A stretch of DNA of 64,000 bases, taken from Dama dama (taxonomy: Eukaryota > Chordata > Mammalia > Artiodactyla > Cervidae). The notes under the pieces were generated by a model. The model was not told where the DNA came from. It saw only the letters and a list, made by a program, of their open reading frames with translations, and searched no databases. The stretch lies in assembly GCF_033118175.1 (NCBI RefSeq), contig NC_083691.1:18015001-18079000 (forward strand), written 5' to 3'. The position numbers and the translations under genes are program-made. Positions 35,200 to 47,392 of the stretch are shown in pieces. The stretch's first letter is position 1. Each line of letters opens with the position of its first letter.

Positions 35200-35436
35200 T
35201 GCTGAGTGTGCGTGTGTGTGTGTGCATACATGCATTCAGTCGCTGAGCTATCTCCAACTTTTGTGGACCACATGAACTGTAGCCCATCAGGCTCCTCTGT
35301 CCATGGATTCTCCAGGCAAGAATACTGGAGTGCGTTGCCATTTCCTTCTCCAGGAGATCTTCCCGACCCAGAGATCAAACTGATGTGTCCTGCACTGGCA
35401 GGCGGATTCTCTACCACTGTGCCACCTGGGAAGCCC
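35200..35436 (-). repeat. Bov-tA SINE with (TG)n tail
   Basis: TG repeat at 35205-35226, then 'cattcagtcgctgagctat' to 'ccacctgggaagcccc'. Confidence 0.9.
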
Positions 35437-36642
35437 CACCTGCCAAGTAATTGGGCTCAAGGCTCTGACTGGTTTGCAAAAACGTCTCACATCACCTACT
35501 GTTTCCTTAACAGATTAATCATTAAGCCCGAACATTCCCTTTGGTTTTAAAGGGGTGGTCATTCCACAGCCTCTGGTCCAACCTGTCATGGGCTGGGGTC
35601 AGGGAGTGGTGAGTATGAGAATAAAATGACAGAAGACAAAATTATTGAGGAGTGACTGTGGAGGAGTATTTGATAAATGAAAGTAAAAAAAGTTTGGCAC
35701 AGGACAGACAGACTCATGAGAGATGAGGAGAGTCAAGCAGAGGGGAAGGTGGCCAGATAGGTCCAGCACAGGCACAGGACAGAGACCAGGAGACAGAGCG
35801 GACGGAAGAGGGAGGACTGGCCTCTCCCATCACACAGAACCTCCTGCGCAGAGGAGATGCTTCTAAATGAAAACACTCCCACAGTTCAAGAAGAGACCAG
35901 CTGGGGTGGTTTTCCTAACAGTGCATTGTGATCGTAAATACCTGAATGGGGACAATCTAGAGTGACTCACACAGTTTTCACTTATACCTTTATTGACATT
36001 TTAACTACCTGTTTGCTTTGGATTCAAAATTTAATCGCCTTCCTGGTCCTAAAAAGTCTGAGCCAGCCCTATGTGAACCAGACTCTCCTGTTTTCCTGGG
36101 GTGGAGGCTGCGAGGCGGATGGGATGGGAGAGGGCAAGCAATTGGTTTCCCTGCCTCCATCAAGCAAGGAGGGGCCTGGATGGAGCCACCTGTACCTTCT
36201 GCGCAGTGACTTCGCTAGATTGAGGTGGAGTTACAGACACTCTCCCCCAGCACTCTACTTGGAACTGGAAAAATATGGAATCTAGCTATTTAAAATAAAT
36301 ACTCAACTGATAAAACAGCTTCAGGTAATATAAAAAAATATATACCCATCTGATGTAAAGAACTAAAGAGACTCTAGACTTCTTATAATTTTTTTAAAAG
36401 ATACAAATTAACTTTCTTATTATAACTAAAATGTTTACATGCCATCTTTTTTTCTCTACAATGAGTGAGAGTTACAGGATTTGGTTCTGCCATGCGGTCA
36501 AACTCAAACTCTAGGTAAACATCACTAGAGAATGAATGCTGAAAAAGTACAATCTCTTTCTGAATTGTTCTGTCATCTCTAAGAGACTGCTAAACTCTAA
36601 GGATACTGCGACAAAGCAACTATGAGCACCCACTAGGTACAA

Positions 36643-36771
36643 GCGGAGAAAGAAATGGCAACCCACTCCAGTACTCTTGCCTGGAAAATTCCATGGATGG
36701 AGGAGCCTGGTGGGCTGCAGTCCATGGGGTCGCAGAGTCAGACACAACTAAGAGACTTCACTTTCCTTCTT
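36643..36771 (+). repeat. BovA SINE, first of a tandem pair
   Basis: 'gaaagaaatggcaacccac' to 'cagacacaactaagagac'; no tRNA head. Confidence 0.85.
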
Positions 36772-36784
36772 TCCATAGTTCCTT

Positions 36785-36905
36785 TTAGAGAAGGAAATGG
36801 CAACCCACTCCAGTGTTCTTGCCTGGAGAATCCCATGGACATACAGGCCTGGTGGGCTGCTGTCTATGGGGTTGCAAAGAGTCGGACACTGAGCAACTAA
36901 CACAC
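36785..36905 (+). repeat. BovA SINE, second of a tandem pair
   Basis: Same part of the element repeated 13 bp later, ending in a short (CA)n at 36902-36920. Confidence 0.85.
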
Positions 36906-38625
36906 ATACACACACACACCCACACACTAGATACAAGGTCAGCATGCCACCAGGATACAGGGACCTGATAACAGAGCAAACTGACCTGTCCGCTTTCAGG
37001 CATGTCTAAGTACTCAGGGGCTCGTCTGCAAACAGCAAAACCCATTGAAACCAACAAACCCCTCAAACCTAAAGCCAAAGGAATGCACTGTGAGAGGGGA
37101 GGAAAAGGCATCCGATAGCAATCCAGCCAGCCAGCCAGCCCCTTCACTTGCTCATTTTGAAAACAAGCGTCTAATGAGCGCCTAATAAGACGCCAGGTGC
37201 TGGAGACACAGCTGTGAATGAGACCGGGTTCTCGTTCGTGTACAGGGGAGGGATGGATAACAACTGAACTCAGAGGTAAACACACGGTGTGCCAGCTGCT
37301 GCTGAGTGCTGAGCAGAAGAGCAAAACAGGCTGGGGAGAGGAGTGCCAGGACGCCGGTGGGGACTGGCCTCACCCAGGGGCGACGCTTCACAGAGAAGCT
37401 GAGTCAGGGGCCAAGCCCCGCAGAGGCAGGCTCACCAGCACCCCTGCCTGGGTGGGGGGCACTGAGACTGACCTGGCCTGCTGGGAGGCTAGTGAGGATG
37501 GGGATGTGGCTGGAGCCAGTGAGTAAAGACAGGACAGATGCTGAAGACAGAAGCGTCGGGATGGTCAGAGTTAGGAGGCTCCCGCAGGGACTGTGAGGAC
37601 AGGGCTGAGACCCAAGAGACACTGGGGACCGTGGAGGGCAACAGGCAGGCCGCTCATTAGGTGTTAATGGGTATATCTGCCCCGGGGTAGAGAGGGCTGT
37701 GGGGTGCTGGGGGGCAAGAGGCAGGCGAGGATGGCATCTCAGAGCAGGATGACAGCACAGACCCTGCGTAGTGATCCCAGTCGTCTTCTGATGGCAAAGA
37801 CAGCGGGACCCGATGATGATTCGACAGTGGATCAGAAGCCCAGGGCTTGAGACCTGAGGCCACCAAGGGTTTTGACCAGAGGAAAGGAACAGAAAGACGG
37901 AGCTGGCTGGGAAGAAATGCAGGAGGAACAGGGCAGGGGCGTCGGGAAGTCCGGGTCAGGCAAGTTCAGTGCGAGATGCTGACTGGACAACCGGGCAGAG
38001 AGGTGTGGACAGGCACAAACCAGAAAACGTCCTGACTCCACTACTCATCAACTGTGGACACAGGGGAGCTGTTTAACTCCCCAGCCTCCAAATTCTTATC
38101 TATAAAATGGGGATAATAAAGCCACTGTGTGGATTAAATAAAACAGCAACAGGACAAAGGCCATGAACAGTATCCGAGGTACAGCAGATGTCTGATAAAA
38201 CCCTCGTTCAATAGATACCGGAACCGCTGCTCAGCAGAAGGTACCGGACGGCTGCAATAATTAACTGCTAAGTGCTGTCCCTGAAGGAACCTGCTCTGAA
38301 GCAGGAGCTCAACAGGGACGCGAGTAGCTACCTGGAAAAGCGTCGAGGGCCGAATGTGTGAAGAAACGTGCAGAGAAACTGAGCGAGTTTATAGGCAAAC
38401 ACCTGGAACAGGAGCCGCTTCATCTGAGCCTCCAGGAGCCAGGAGGTTGGACGTGCGGGCAGGCTGGGAGGCGTGTTCCCGGCAGAGAGAACCCGGTGGG
38501 TAGAAGCAGCAGCATGGGGGCACGGAAGCAGTTATGCGGCTGCAGCATCAGACGAGGCGGGGCAGAGAGGCGAGGCCCGGCACACACGGCGTGGACTCTG
38601 AGGGCCAGGGATCAACTTTTTGAGA

Positions 38626-38930
38626 TCCAACCAGTCCATCCTAAAGGAAATCAGTCCTGAATATTCATAGGAAGGACTGATGTTGAAGCTGAAACTCCAA
38701 TACCTGATGTGAAGAGCTGACTCACTGAAAAAGACCCTGATGCAGGGAAAGACTGAAGGCAGGAGAAGGGGATGAAAGAGGATGAGATGGTTGTATGGTA
38801 TCACCGACTCAATGGACGTGAGTTTGAGTAAACTCTGGGAGTTGGTGATGGACAGGGAAGCCTGGCGTGCTGCAGTCCATGGGGTCGCAAAGAGTCAGAC
38901 ATAACTGAGCGACTGAACTGAACTGATCCA
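38626..38930 (+). repeat. BovB 3' fragment
   Basis: 'ctgatgttgaagctgaaac' to 'gagcgactgaactgaactg', a well-preserved forward BovB 3' end of about 300 bp. Confidence 0.92.
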
Positions 38931-40149
38931 CTTTTTAGAGTCGTAAGGGAACACTGCAGATCTCTGATAAATATCATTATACCACACTGCTTTGTGAACA
39001 AACATAAAGTCAGGGGGAAATGTTGATGGATGGCAGAAACCAACACAATACTGTAAAGCAATTATCCTTCAATTAAAAATAAATAAATTGAAAAAAACAA
39101 TCGGGGGAAAGGTTCGGGTAGGGAAGGGAACAGACCGAGCAAACCTTATAAAAGACCATGCCTGTTTTCTCCCGGGAACTTGAACTACATGAGTAGCAGC
39201 TGGGCAGAACGCACTCCCTAACCAAATGTAGGTCAAGGTGTCAGGAGACACCCCCCACCGGCTGAAACAGGATATGCAGAACACTATGGACGGTTTATTG
39301 GCTGAATAATTTACGCCAACACTATTTACAACATAGTTACTGGGCACAGCAGAGAGCACCAGGAGCCCTTCCAGACTCAGCTCAGTGAGCGCAATGAGCC
39401 AGAATGAAGCTTTTAGACCACATGGTTGCTCCCTTCTTCTGCTCGACAGGACGGTCACCTACAGAGTACTCAGCCCCCAGCAGAATGTACCGCGCTGACC
39501 CCAAAAAATGGCAAATGCACGAACACACAGGGGCAGCCAGTAATAAGATACCGACTGAGTATCTGAGGCTTGCTGCTCAGCTCTAAAATGTATTCTTGAT
39601 TTCAATGGAAAATATGTCACATATATCTTTTTTTAGTGGATGCATTAACCAACGCTTCAGCTCCACAAAGATCAACATATTCCAACCAGAACACATTTCC
39701 TGCCTGTCCCCCAAAATCTGTTCCTGCTTCCATCTACAAGAAGACAAGCATTCACCTTTCCTTTTCTGTCTCAATACCATTTCCTGAATAACCGAGAGGG
39801 GTGCTCCTCATTGACCCATAGTCCCAGCATCGTCATTCTGTACATTTATATCCCAGATCCACAGATCTGTTTCTCTACACGGACTTCTTGGATTTGGCTA
39901 TTCCTATGTCAGTCCTACAATATTCAAATGATGTCTGCTTGACAAGCAGTATATGTTTTTATACTGAATCTGCTCCTCTCAAACACTTCTAGCGAAACTT
40001 CTCAATTTGCCTAATTTCGATCAAAACCTCAATCGCATTACAGGTTAACCAGAGAAAAAGGACTGTTTTTACAACACTGAATGTTACTCTCTGAATAAAC
40101 AAGATGCTTTGCCAGTCAGTCTTCTTTATGTCCTATAGTAAAGCTTCAT

Positions 40150-40275
40150 AGTATTAGTATTAGTCGCTCAGTTGTGTCCGACTTTTTGCAACCCCATGAA
40201 CTGCAGCCTGCCAGGCTCCTCTGTCCATGAGATTCTCTAGGCAAAAATACTGGAGTGGTTTGCCATTTCCTCCTA
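40150..40275 (-). repeat. BovA partial SINE
   Basis: 'ttagtcgctcagttgtgtcc' to 'ggtttgccatttcctcc'; head missing. Confidence 0.85.
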
Positions 40276-40593
40276 CAATAGTTTACTACAAAAAGGTCTA
40301 CACAAAGGTCCCTACATTTCTTTTTACATGTTTCCTTAAACATTTCATAGTTTTTATTGCTTCTGAAACTCCAATCCTTTATCTATGACATTTTCTAACC
40401 AGTTATTGCTGATATAAAGGAAAGCTATTTAACTGTTTTATACTTCTCTTGTACCTATTTTCTGAGGCCAACATGTTAGCTGACAACCTAGCCTTTCAAC
40501 CTTTCTGCAAAAAGAAGCTTCTATTAACAGGTGAGTCCCTTTAATCTATTCAGCATTTTAAATGTATCTTGAGCCTATCTCTCTATCTACATA

Positions 40594-40623
40594 CACACAC
40601 ACATACACCCATGCACACACATA
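40594..40623. repeat. CA-rich simple repeat
   Basis: Imperfect CACACA/CATGCA units. Confidence 0.65.
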
Positions 40624-41836
40624 CAAAATCAGTGTTCCACACCTTTGCAAGTAACACTGGCTGGTATGGAAGAGCTCCCATGTGATTCCTCAGCAAGAGC
40701 CTGGCTTCACTCCCTGTGTGTCTAACTTCAGGACACTGGAGAGCTTAGCACAAAGAATGGGTCACTAGATTCAGCTCTACCTTCCTCAGACTGCCAACAC
40801 CACTTTGGATGGCTCCCGTATCTACCCTAATTAGGAGCAAGTCAGGATCTTCTGTGCTCATGTGTTGCAACACTCAAGGCTTCTAAATGCTTCTTTTCTC
40901 TTCTGCTCACATTAAAACAAAAGGGAGCACTCTAACTTATTCAGCCACAATGGTCTCCTTGAGCTGATTTGTCTCTGTCTTTGTACCTGTTCACTGATGA
41001 TGCTCACATGTTTTCTCCTAGTGGATAAAAATTACATATTAAACTGGCAGTTTTACATCAGGTTGTCCATCTGTAAAATGCTATATTTCTTCGACACACT
41101 TAAATATTTTAAATCATATTCAAGTGAAAAATTTTTATTTTAGTAAAATACTTAAGATCCTATCACATGCATAGTGTTCTTAATGTACACTATCCTCTAA
41201 ATTGTGGGGTCGTGTAACTAGTTTTTTCCAACAGAATGGGAGAAAAAGTGGAGGGCAGGCATGCTCTCTCTGCTCTCTGCGCTCAGCTCACTATGGGACA
41301 CACCATTCCCTCGATTTAATCAAGAGGATTCTAGAGACCCTGAAGTAGGTGGGGCCACAAGAAAGGAGCCTGGTTCCCTGAATGATTGTGGGGAGCAGAG
41401 GTCCCCTCCTCAGTGGGCTGGTGTGAATGAGAAATAAACTTGCTTTATGTAAAGTCACGAGAGCAATGTGCTTCATTAGTGGTTAGCCCACCCCTAGCTA
41501 GAGAGTGACGAGAGTTTAGAATAGCAGATAAGGGAAATAAAAAAGGTAATGACTAAGATAAAAACGAAGAAGGGGTTATGAGGCTCCAGTGAACACTGGA
41601 TCACACGAATTTGTACTTCTACTAATTCTCATTAATAAACTGAAATCTGCTATGTTAAACTACTTAGTAAATGTGGCAGTTTAAAAATATACATAGCTAG
41701 TTCCTATTTTCATTACACTAAGATGACAACATGTGACCTAGGCTATCTAAGTTCATCAATATTCAAGGTGGCCCAATACACCTACTGATTCTGCTTAACA
41801 GCTTTTTGCTTTAAGAATTCCTGCTGTTTATAAGTT

Positions 41837-42050
41837 GACAGTGAAAGTGAACTCGCTCAGTCATGTCTGACTCTTTGCGACCCCATGAACTGTAGCTTAC
41901 CAGGTTCCTCTGTCCATGGGATTGTCCAGGCAAGAATACTAGAATTGGTTGCCATTTCCTTCTCCAGAAGATCTTCCCGACCCAGGGATTGAACCCAGAT
42001 CTCCCACACTGTAGGCAAACGCTTTACCATCTGAGCCACCAGGGAAGTCC
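41837..42050 (-). repeat. Bov-tA SINE
   Basis: Reverse full-length. tttataagtt (41827-41836) and tttataagct (42051-42060) form a target duplication with one mismatch. Confidence 0.93.
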
Positions 42051-42970
42051 TTTATAAGCTCATAGCCAACATCTATTCTCTTCTTCTGTAAGTCAGGTTA
42101 TTTCTGAATTCTATTCAATATATTGCTAATTTGACTACCTAGTTTTTTAGTGTATTTAATATTTTGCTTTGTCTTGGTTTTATTTGTTCTTTTAGATATA
42201 GTCTTTTATCCAAGTCTGGTTTTAAAATCTGTTTAACAAAAGTAAAATCCACTTTGATATCACTAAGAAGAAAAAGATAATTCATCTTCTGAAATTCTCC
42301 TGTTTTATAACAGTGACTTTTCTTTAAGCTCACACAACATTGGCTGATTTCTAGTGTTCAACAATTTATTCATAGATGCCATGATTTGTTTCATTTTCTT
42401 TTTTCCACTTACTTATCCTTCAGTTGAATTTACTGGTCATTATTTATCCTGTACAGATAACTCAAGGCCTACTTAAAAGCAGATCTTCTGTGTCTTTTTC
42501 AATAGAGAAAGCTGTCAGGCTTGACATATACACCGTAGAGTTTTATCTTCAACTTCCCCACCCAGTATGCAGATGTTAGCAGGTGTCCCTCTATAAAGAC
42601 GGGGAAGAAGTTCATTTTTAAGGACTTGGACTGCATTTATCTCATAAGAGACATTCAATCAGTTCTGTAACAGGCAAAAGACCCTTTCAGAACCAAGGAA
42701 GGATTAAATTTCCTCTGAAGAAAAACAAAGCCTGAAGTTATTTCTACCACTCACTAGAATACTGAATATATTAGAATATAAAACATTTCATAGATGTGAA
42801 ATGCATAAAAGAAAAACACATGTTCAAGTGCATTCTCATGGAAATTCAGACTGACAAAGCTAGTCCGAGGACTTGCATCCAAAGACAGTCCCACAATGTG
42901 TTAAGAAGCAAGAACAAGCCATCAGATGTTACACAGCAGTTGGTGAAACACTGTACAAAAGGGATTCCAA

Positions 42971-43047
42971 GAAGGGAGGGAGGAAGCAAGGGAAGGAGGA
43001 AGAGAGAGAGGGAGGGAGGGAGGGAGAAGAAGAAAAGACGGGTAGCA
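42971..43047 (+). repeat. Polypurine tract with (GGGA)4
   Basis: Almost pure A/G for about 75 bp; GGGAGGGAGGGAGGG at 43010-43024 is a classical quadruplex motif on plus and a C/T-rich tract in the MBOAT2 transcript. Confidence 0.8.
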
Positions 43048-43085
43048 AGGAAGCAGGCTCAAAGGGGCTGATTTTCAATAGTTAT

Positions 43086-43303
43086 TGCTGCTGCTGCTGC
43101 TAAGTTGTTTCAGTCATGTCTGACTCTGTGTGACCCCACAGACGGCAGCCCACCAGGCTCCCCCATCCCTGGGATTCTCCAGGCAATAACACTGGAGTGG
43201 GTTGTCATTTCCTTCCCCAGGGGATCTTCCTGACCCAGGGATTGAACCCAGGTTTTCTGCATTACAGGCACACGCTTTACCGTCTGATCCACCAGGGAAG
43301 CCC
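43086..43303 (-). repeat. Bov-tA SINE with (GCT)n tail
   Basis: Five GCT units, then 'aagttgtttcagtcatgtc' to 'accagggaagccc'. Lies 278 bp past exon 4. Confidence 0.92.
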
Positions 43304-43580
43304 AGAATTAGAAAATGCTTTCAATATCAGCATGTCATACAACAAATTTTATTCCCATATATTTAGAAATTTTACAAAAATCAATTAAAAAAAGGTTATT
43401 TTTGTGACTTACACATCACTATAAAAGACCACTTTAAAAGAAGAAAAATGTTAAATTTACAAAAAGAATTTTAAATGAAAAAAGTTTTTCATTTGAACTA
43501 CTAAATGGAACTATATTTTGTCTTTTAACCAACATGTTAGAATAGATAAACAGACTTCTGAATCAAAGTTTTCATCTTAC

Positions 43581-43676
43581 CCTGAAAAATCAGCAGAATA
43601 TTGTCCATAATCAAAGATATAGACTCTAGTGATTTGGCATACTGTGAGGTATCCCAAAGCAAACAAGAAACAATAT
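43581..43676 (-). CDS. MBOAT2: MBOAT2 exon 4 (96 nt)
   Basis: This exon encodes residues 101-131 with split codons at both ends: YCFLFALGYL, a hydrophobic stretch and probable membrane segment, then VCQITRVYIF and DYGQYSADFS. The acceptor is TTTTCCAG and the donor GTAAGA. The reading TCAGG|GTAAGA was chosen over TCAG|GGTAAG because only the former has a GT donor and joins to exon 5 without a stop (codon GG+C, Gly). The DYGQYSADFSG motif is typical of MBOAT1/MBOAT2. A (GGGA)4 tract on the opposite strand lies about 560 bases downstream in the following intron. Confidence 0.95.
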
Positions 43677-44233
43677 CTGGAAAACAAAAACAAGCTAGAT
43701 TAGTAAAATAAAGAGATTCATTTTGTTAAAAAAAATACATTTTAAACTAACATATTAACTATATGATATGGTTCAAAAATTGTAAACATCACTAGATCTA
43801 CTCCACAAATGGCTTTCTTTGATAAATTGTAAAAACTCTTTACTAGTGTCTGCTTCAGTTTCCTTAAATTTTGTACCATTTTCAACGGCAAACACATTTA
43901 GTTCCTACCTTTATTCATTTTTTCCTTCTGAAAAACCTCCATATAACAGATAATGTATCTGAAAGTCATGCTCACAATGTAAAACTGAATATGGTAAGTA
44001 CTGGTATCTATTTATTTTTCCTTCTTTTTAGAAAACAAAATCTAGTATGAAAATATTTGGCTGAAACACACATCAAACAAGTTCTTAAGAGTATTTTTAA
44101 GACTTGTCCTCAATCATCTAAAATCATAAACAGTGTGTATCAGGTGGTATTTACTCACATTTTATAAACATAAATGTTTAATAATTTTCAGTCTTAAGAT
44201 GTATGGGAGAGAGCTACAATAATTAAAAACATC

Positions 44234-44535
44234 AGGATTTCCCTGGTGGTCCAGTGGTTAAGAATCCGCCCATCAATGCAAGGGACATGGGTCTAATCCC
44301 TGGTCAGGGAAGATTCCACTTCCTGCAGGGCAACTAAACCCACGTGTTGCAACTAATGAACCCACGCTCTACAGCCTGGGCTCTGGAACAAGAGAAGCAA
44401 CCACAATAAGAAGCTCGCGTACCACAACTAGAGAGTACTCTCCACACCCCCCCCCCCCCCCCCACCTGCTGCAACTAGAGAAAGCCCGGGCATAACAACA
44501 AAGAACCAGCATAGTCATAAATTAATTATTTTTAA
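44234..44535 (+). repeat. CHR-type tRNA-Glu SINE, long form, with poly-C
   Basis: 'tttccctggtggtccagtgg' head, 'acaactagagagtactctcc' body, and a run of 17 C at 44447-44463 inside it. Confidence 0.88.
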
Positions 44536-45225
44536 AAAAGAATTTAAAACATCATCTGGGAGAACTAATTTGCATATCAAGAGAACAGAAATTCACAGAC
44601 TCTAGAATATATATCACTGTGTAAAATGAAGGCTGTAATGCATATCACATATGTAATACATATTACATACATATAATATGTAATGCATATTAGCAGGAGT
44701 GAATGGATTATCACCTAATGAGTTAAACAATTTGGGTGGGTGAATAGAGCTATACCTTCATCAAAACAATCCTAGACAGATAAAAGAATTAAATATACAG
44801 TATAATACTAAAACACATACGGGCTGTGGATAAGTATTCAAATGTCCTCAAACTGGTGAAGGACTTTCTAAACATACATAACACAGAAGAAATCAATAGG
44901 AAAAAAAAAACCCAATGTAGTTAATTTAAAACATTAAACTTCTCAAATAGGCCATTCAGGAGGTTTTAGGAAAGGGTCCTTTCATACTTCAGACAAATAG
45001 GTAATTCTGATCTACTTGGATTATTCCTGAGCAAAGACGTCTGCACTAGATAACTGAAATTATCTTTAATAAGAGTTTAGCACACTAAAACTAATTATAA
45101 CTTTAGATAGCTTGACCAAGCAGGGTTTATTGGATAAATGCAAAAATGATTCAATATAGGAAGCCAAACTTAGTGGTGTAGAAGTATTTACACCTTGGTA
45201 ATTGGCAAACACTATAGATTATTCA

Positions 45226-45327
45226 ATGGACATGAATTTGAGCAAACTCCAGAAGATACTGAAGGACAGGGAAGCCTGGAGTGCTGCAGTCCATGGGGTC
45301 ACAAAGAGTCAGACACGACTTACCGTC
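45226..45327 (+). repeat. BovB 3' fragment
   Basis: 'atggacatgaatttgagc' to 'gtcagacacgacttacc'. Confidence 0.85.
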
Positions 45328-45330
45328 TGA

Positions 45331-45577
45331 ACAAACAAATGGATTATTCAAACCAGAGATAATCAAACCAAAGCCTGTAGGATAAATCTCACTCCCTGCT
45401 TTGCTTCCGTCAATCAAATTTTGTTTGACCACTCAAGGCCATTTACATGTAAACTGTTTATGGCTGCTTTGGCCTCAGAACACCTAAGCTGAACAGTTGC
45501 AGCAGCATCTACAAGGCCCTCAAAACCTAAAATATTTACTATCTGGCTCTTGATGAAAGAAGTTTGCTGACCCCAAT
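45331..45577. repeat. Old hAT-like DNA transposon remnant
   Basis: 'tttatggctgctttggcctc' and 'aaaatatttactatctggc' with 'aagtttgctgacccc' match a common ancient non-autonomous mammalian repeat; family name uncertain. Confidence 0.55.
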
Positions 45578-46463
45578 CAGAAGCAATGAAGAGAATGCTA
45601 ATAATACACACTAAACTTTTAAAAGTATGTCATGACCTGCAGCTATGACATTGTGAATAGCCCCCCGCTCAAAAAAAAAAACCCAGTAAAAATCTTATTC
45701 TTCTAGCATTCAAAAACTATAAGAAGTTGCTCTTACTCACATTATGGACAAAAAGAGAAAAGTGTCAACCTGTATCTTTAGTGTTTCACTTTCAACTTAC
45801 TCATTAACATAAACAAAAATATCAACCAACATTCATTAACTGAACCACATTTGTTTGCCCATGATGCAACCAACTTCTTCACTGAACCGGAAAAATCTGT
45901 GGTCTAATTCTGTCAACTCATAATTGAATTGCGATCATGGATTAGTTATGAGTTTGTCAAAAATCAATGAAAGCATTCTGTAGAATCAAAGAAAAAAGAG
46001 GGGATACATGTAGCTGGCATGGTATGAATTCCTTCTACACAGAAAAAGGATCTGATGGCTGTAGCAGCAACCACCTTGCATCCCTGAAGTAGTGAGCTAA
46101 CAGGTGAAGGATAGAACTGCAAAACAAGAAAGAAACCTGCCTCTTTTAATAAACACTGTTGAGCAACTATACTGGCTCTGAATAACCTAAGTCCAGAAAA
46201 AATCTGAGGTGCTGGGTTTTCTCCTATTATCCAGAACTGAAATGCATTCCAAAGCGATACCAAAGCGCACCACATTTTCATTGTTATCTTTTGAATTAGG
46301 CTGCAGGGAAGGGTGACGGGGAAAGCCTCTGATTTGTCAAGTGGTCTCATACTCCCTGCAACTGACAGTTTACAGATGGGTGTGAAACTTAAGTACTGTC
46401 AGTGAAACAAGACATAGAGCTTTTAGAAAGGCTATCTCCTTAAATAGCAAGTAGGACACTTGC

Positions 46464-46588
46464 TGAGGAGGGCATGTCAACCCACTCCAGTATTCTTATC
46501 TGGAGAATCCCCCTGGACAGAGGAGTCTGGTGAGCTACAGCCCCTGGGGTTGCAAAGAGTTGGACATAGCTAAGCAACTAAGCAGAGT
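46464..46588 (+). repeat. BovA partial SINE
   Basis: 'gaggagggcatgtcaaccc' to 'ggacatagctaagcaac'. Confidence 0.85.
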
Positions 46589-47295
46589 ACAACACAGGAC
46601 CCCTGCTACTGCTATGTCGATTAAGCCCAGCTAGCCTACAGACAATGTGGTGAGATGGTGAAGCAGAAAACCTAAATAAAACAAAATACAGAACTTTCTG
46701 ATGCCCTCATAAAAAGAGAGTTGCTGAGTTAATCAACAAGAACTGCCTCGCCTCGTGACCTTTCCCTGGAAAGGTGAATCTCTCTGCACTGGTTACCATT
46801 ATACCCCTATGAGTTACACCATTACACCATTATGAGTTGGGATTTCTGCTCTGTGCAGTTTTAAAAGCATCCTGATACTATCATCCTTTATAACAAAATG
46901 AAATCAATAAGATTTGAAGAGTTCCAGAGAGAACATTCTATTATTCATTCAAATATAAGTGCTGAATTACTGTCCCATTTTAAAAAGAGAAACCACATCT
47001 AAAATACCCATTCTCTAGACATTAGATATGAAGTGGAAATTGTTCAGGGAAAAACAAAGTGCTCAGGGACTATGGGAATTAATGGGCTTGAAATGCCGAG
47101 AACTGAAAAAGAGGAAAACAGGCAACATCACCAAAAGGTTCAAAATCTTGATGGAAAGAAAGGCAAAAACTAAGTGAGCCGTTGTTTTAATGTGAAGTCA
47201 AATGAAATTCATCACTTTCAGGGTGCTCAAGTTCAGGGGGCTTTGGGTGCAGCCCCAATTCAGGAAAGGTCAACACATGTGAGGGCTAACTGTGT

Positions 47296-47392
47296 TGTGG
47301 GCTTAGTTGCCTGGTCGTGTCCAACTCTTGGGACCCCATGGTCGTAACCCACCAGGCTCCTCTGTCCATGGGATTTCTACCTGGGAAGCCCT
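47296..47392 (-). repeat. BovA SINE with internal deletion
   Basis: Tail 'tggtcgtgtccaactcttgg' and head end 'acctgggaagccc' are joined directly after 'gtccatgggatttct'; about 100 bp of the middle is missing. Confidence 0.82.

Larger units (their letters stand above)
33036..43580 (-). other. MBOAT2: MBOAT2 intron 4 (10.5 kb)
   Basis: Donor GTAAGA, acceptor T9-CACAG. Holds nine SINE/BovB pieces. Unassigned stretches: 33590-34287, 34553-35199, 35437-36642, 36906-38625 (GC-rich, many chance frames), 38931-40149, 40276-41836 and 42051-43085. I see no exon or regulatory feature that I can defend in them. Confidence 0.8.

Noticed and set aside
36643..36905. Repeated units considered as a CRISPR-like array
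   Set aside because: They are SINE copies in a mammalian intron, without short regular repeats and spacers.
36906..38625. Many overlapping frames on both strands in a GC-rich intron part
   Set aside because: High GC lowers stop frequency. None has a recognisable domain or matched splice sites, and frames overlap on both strands.
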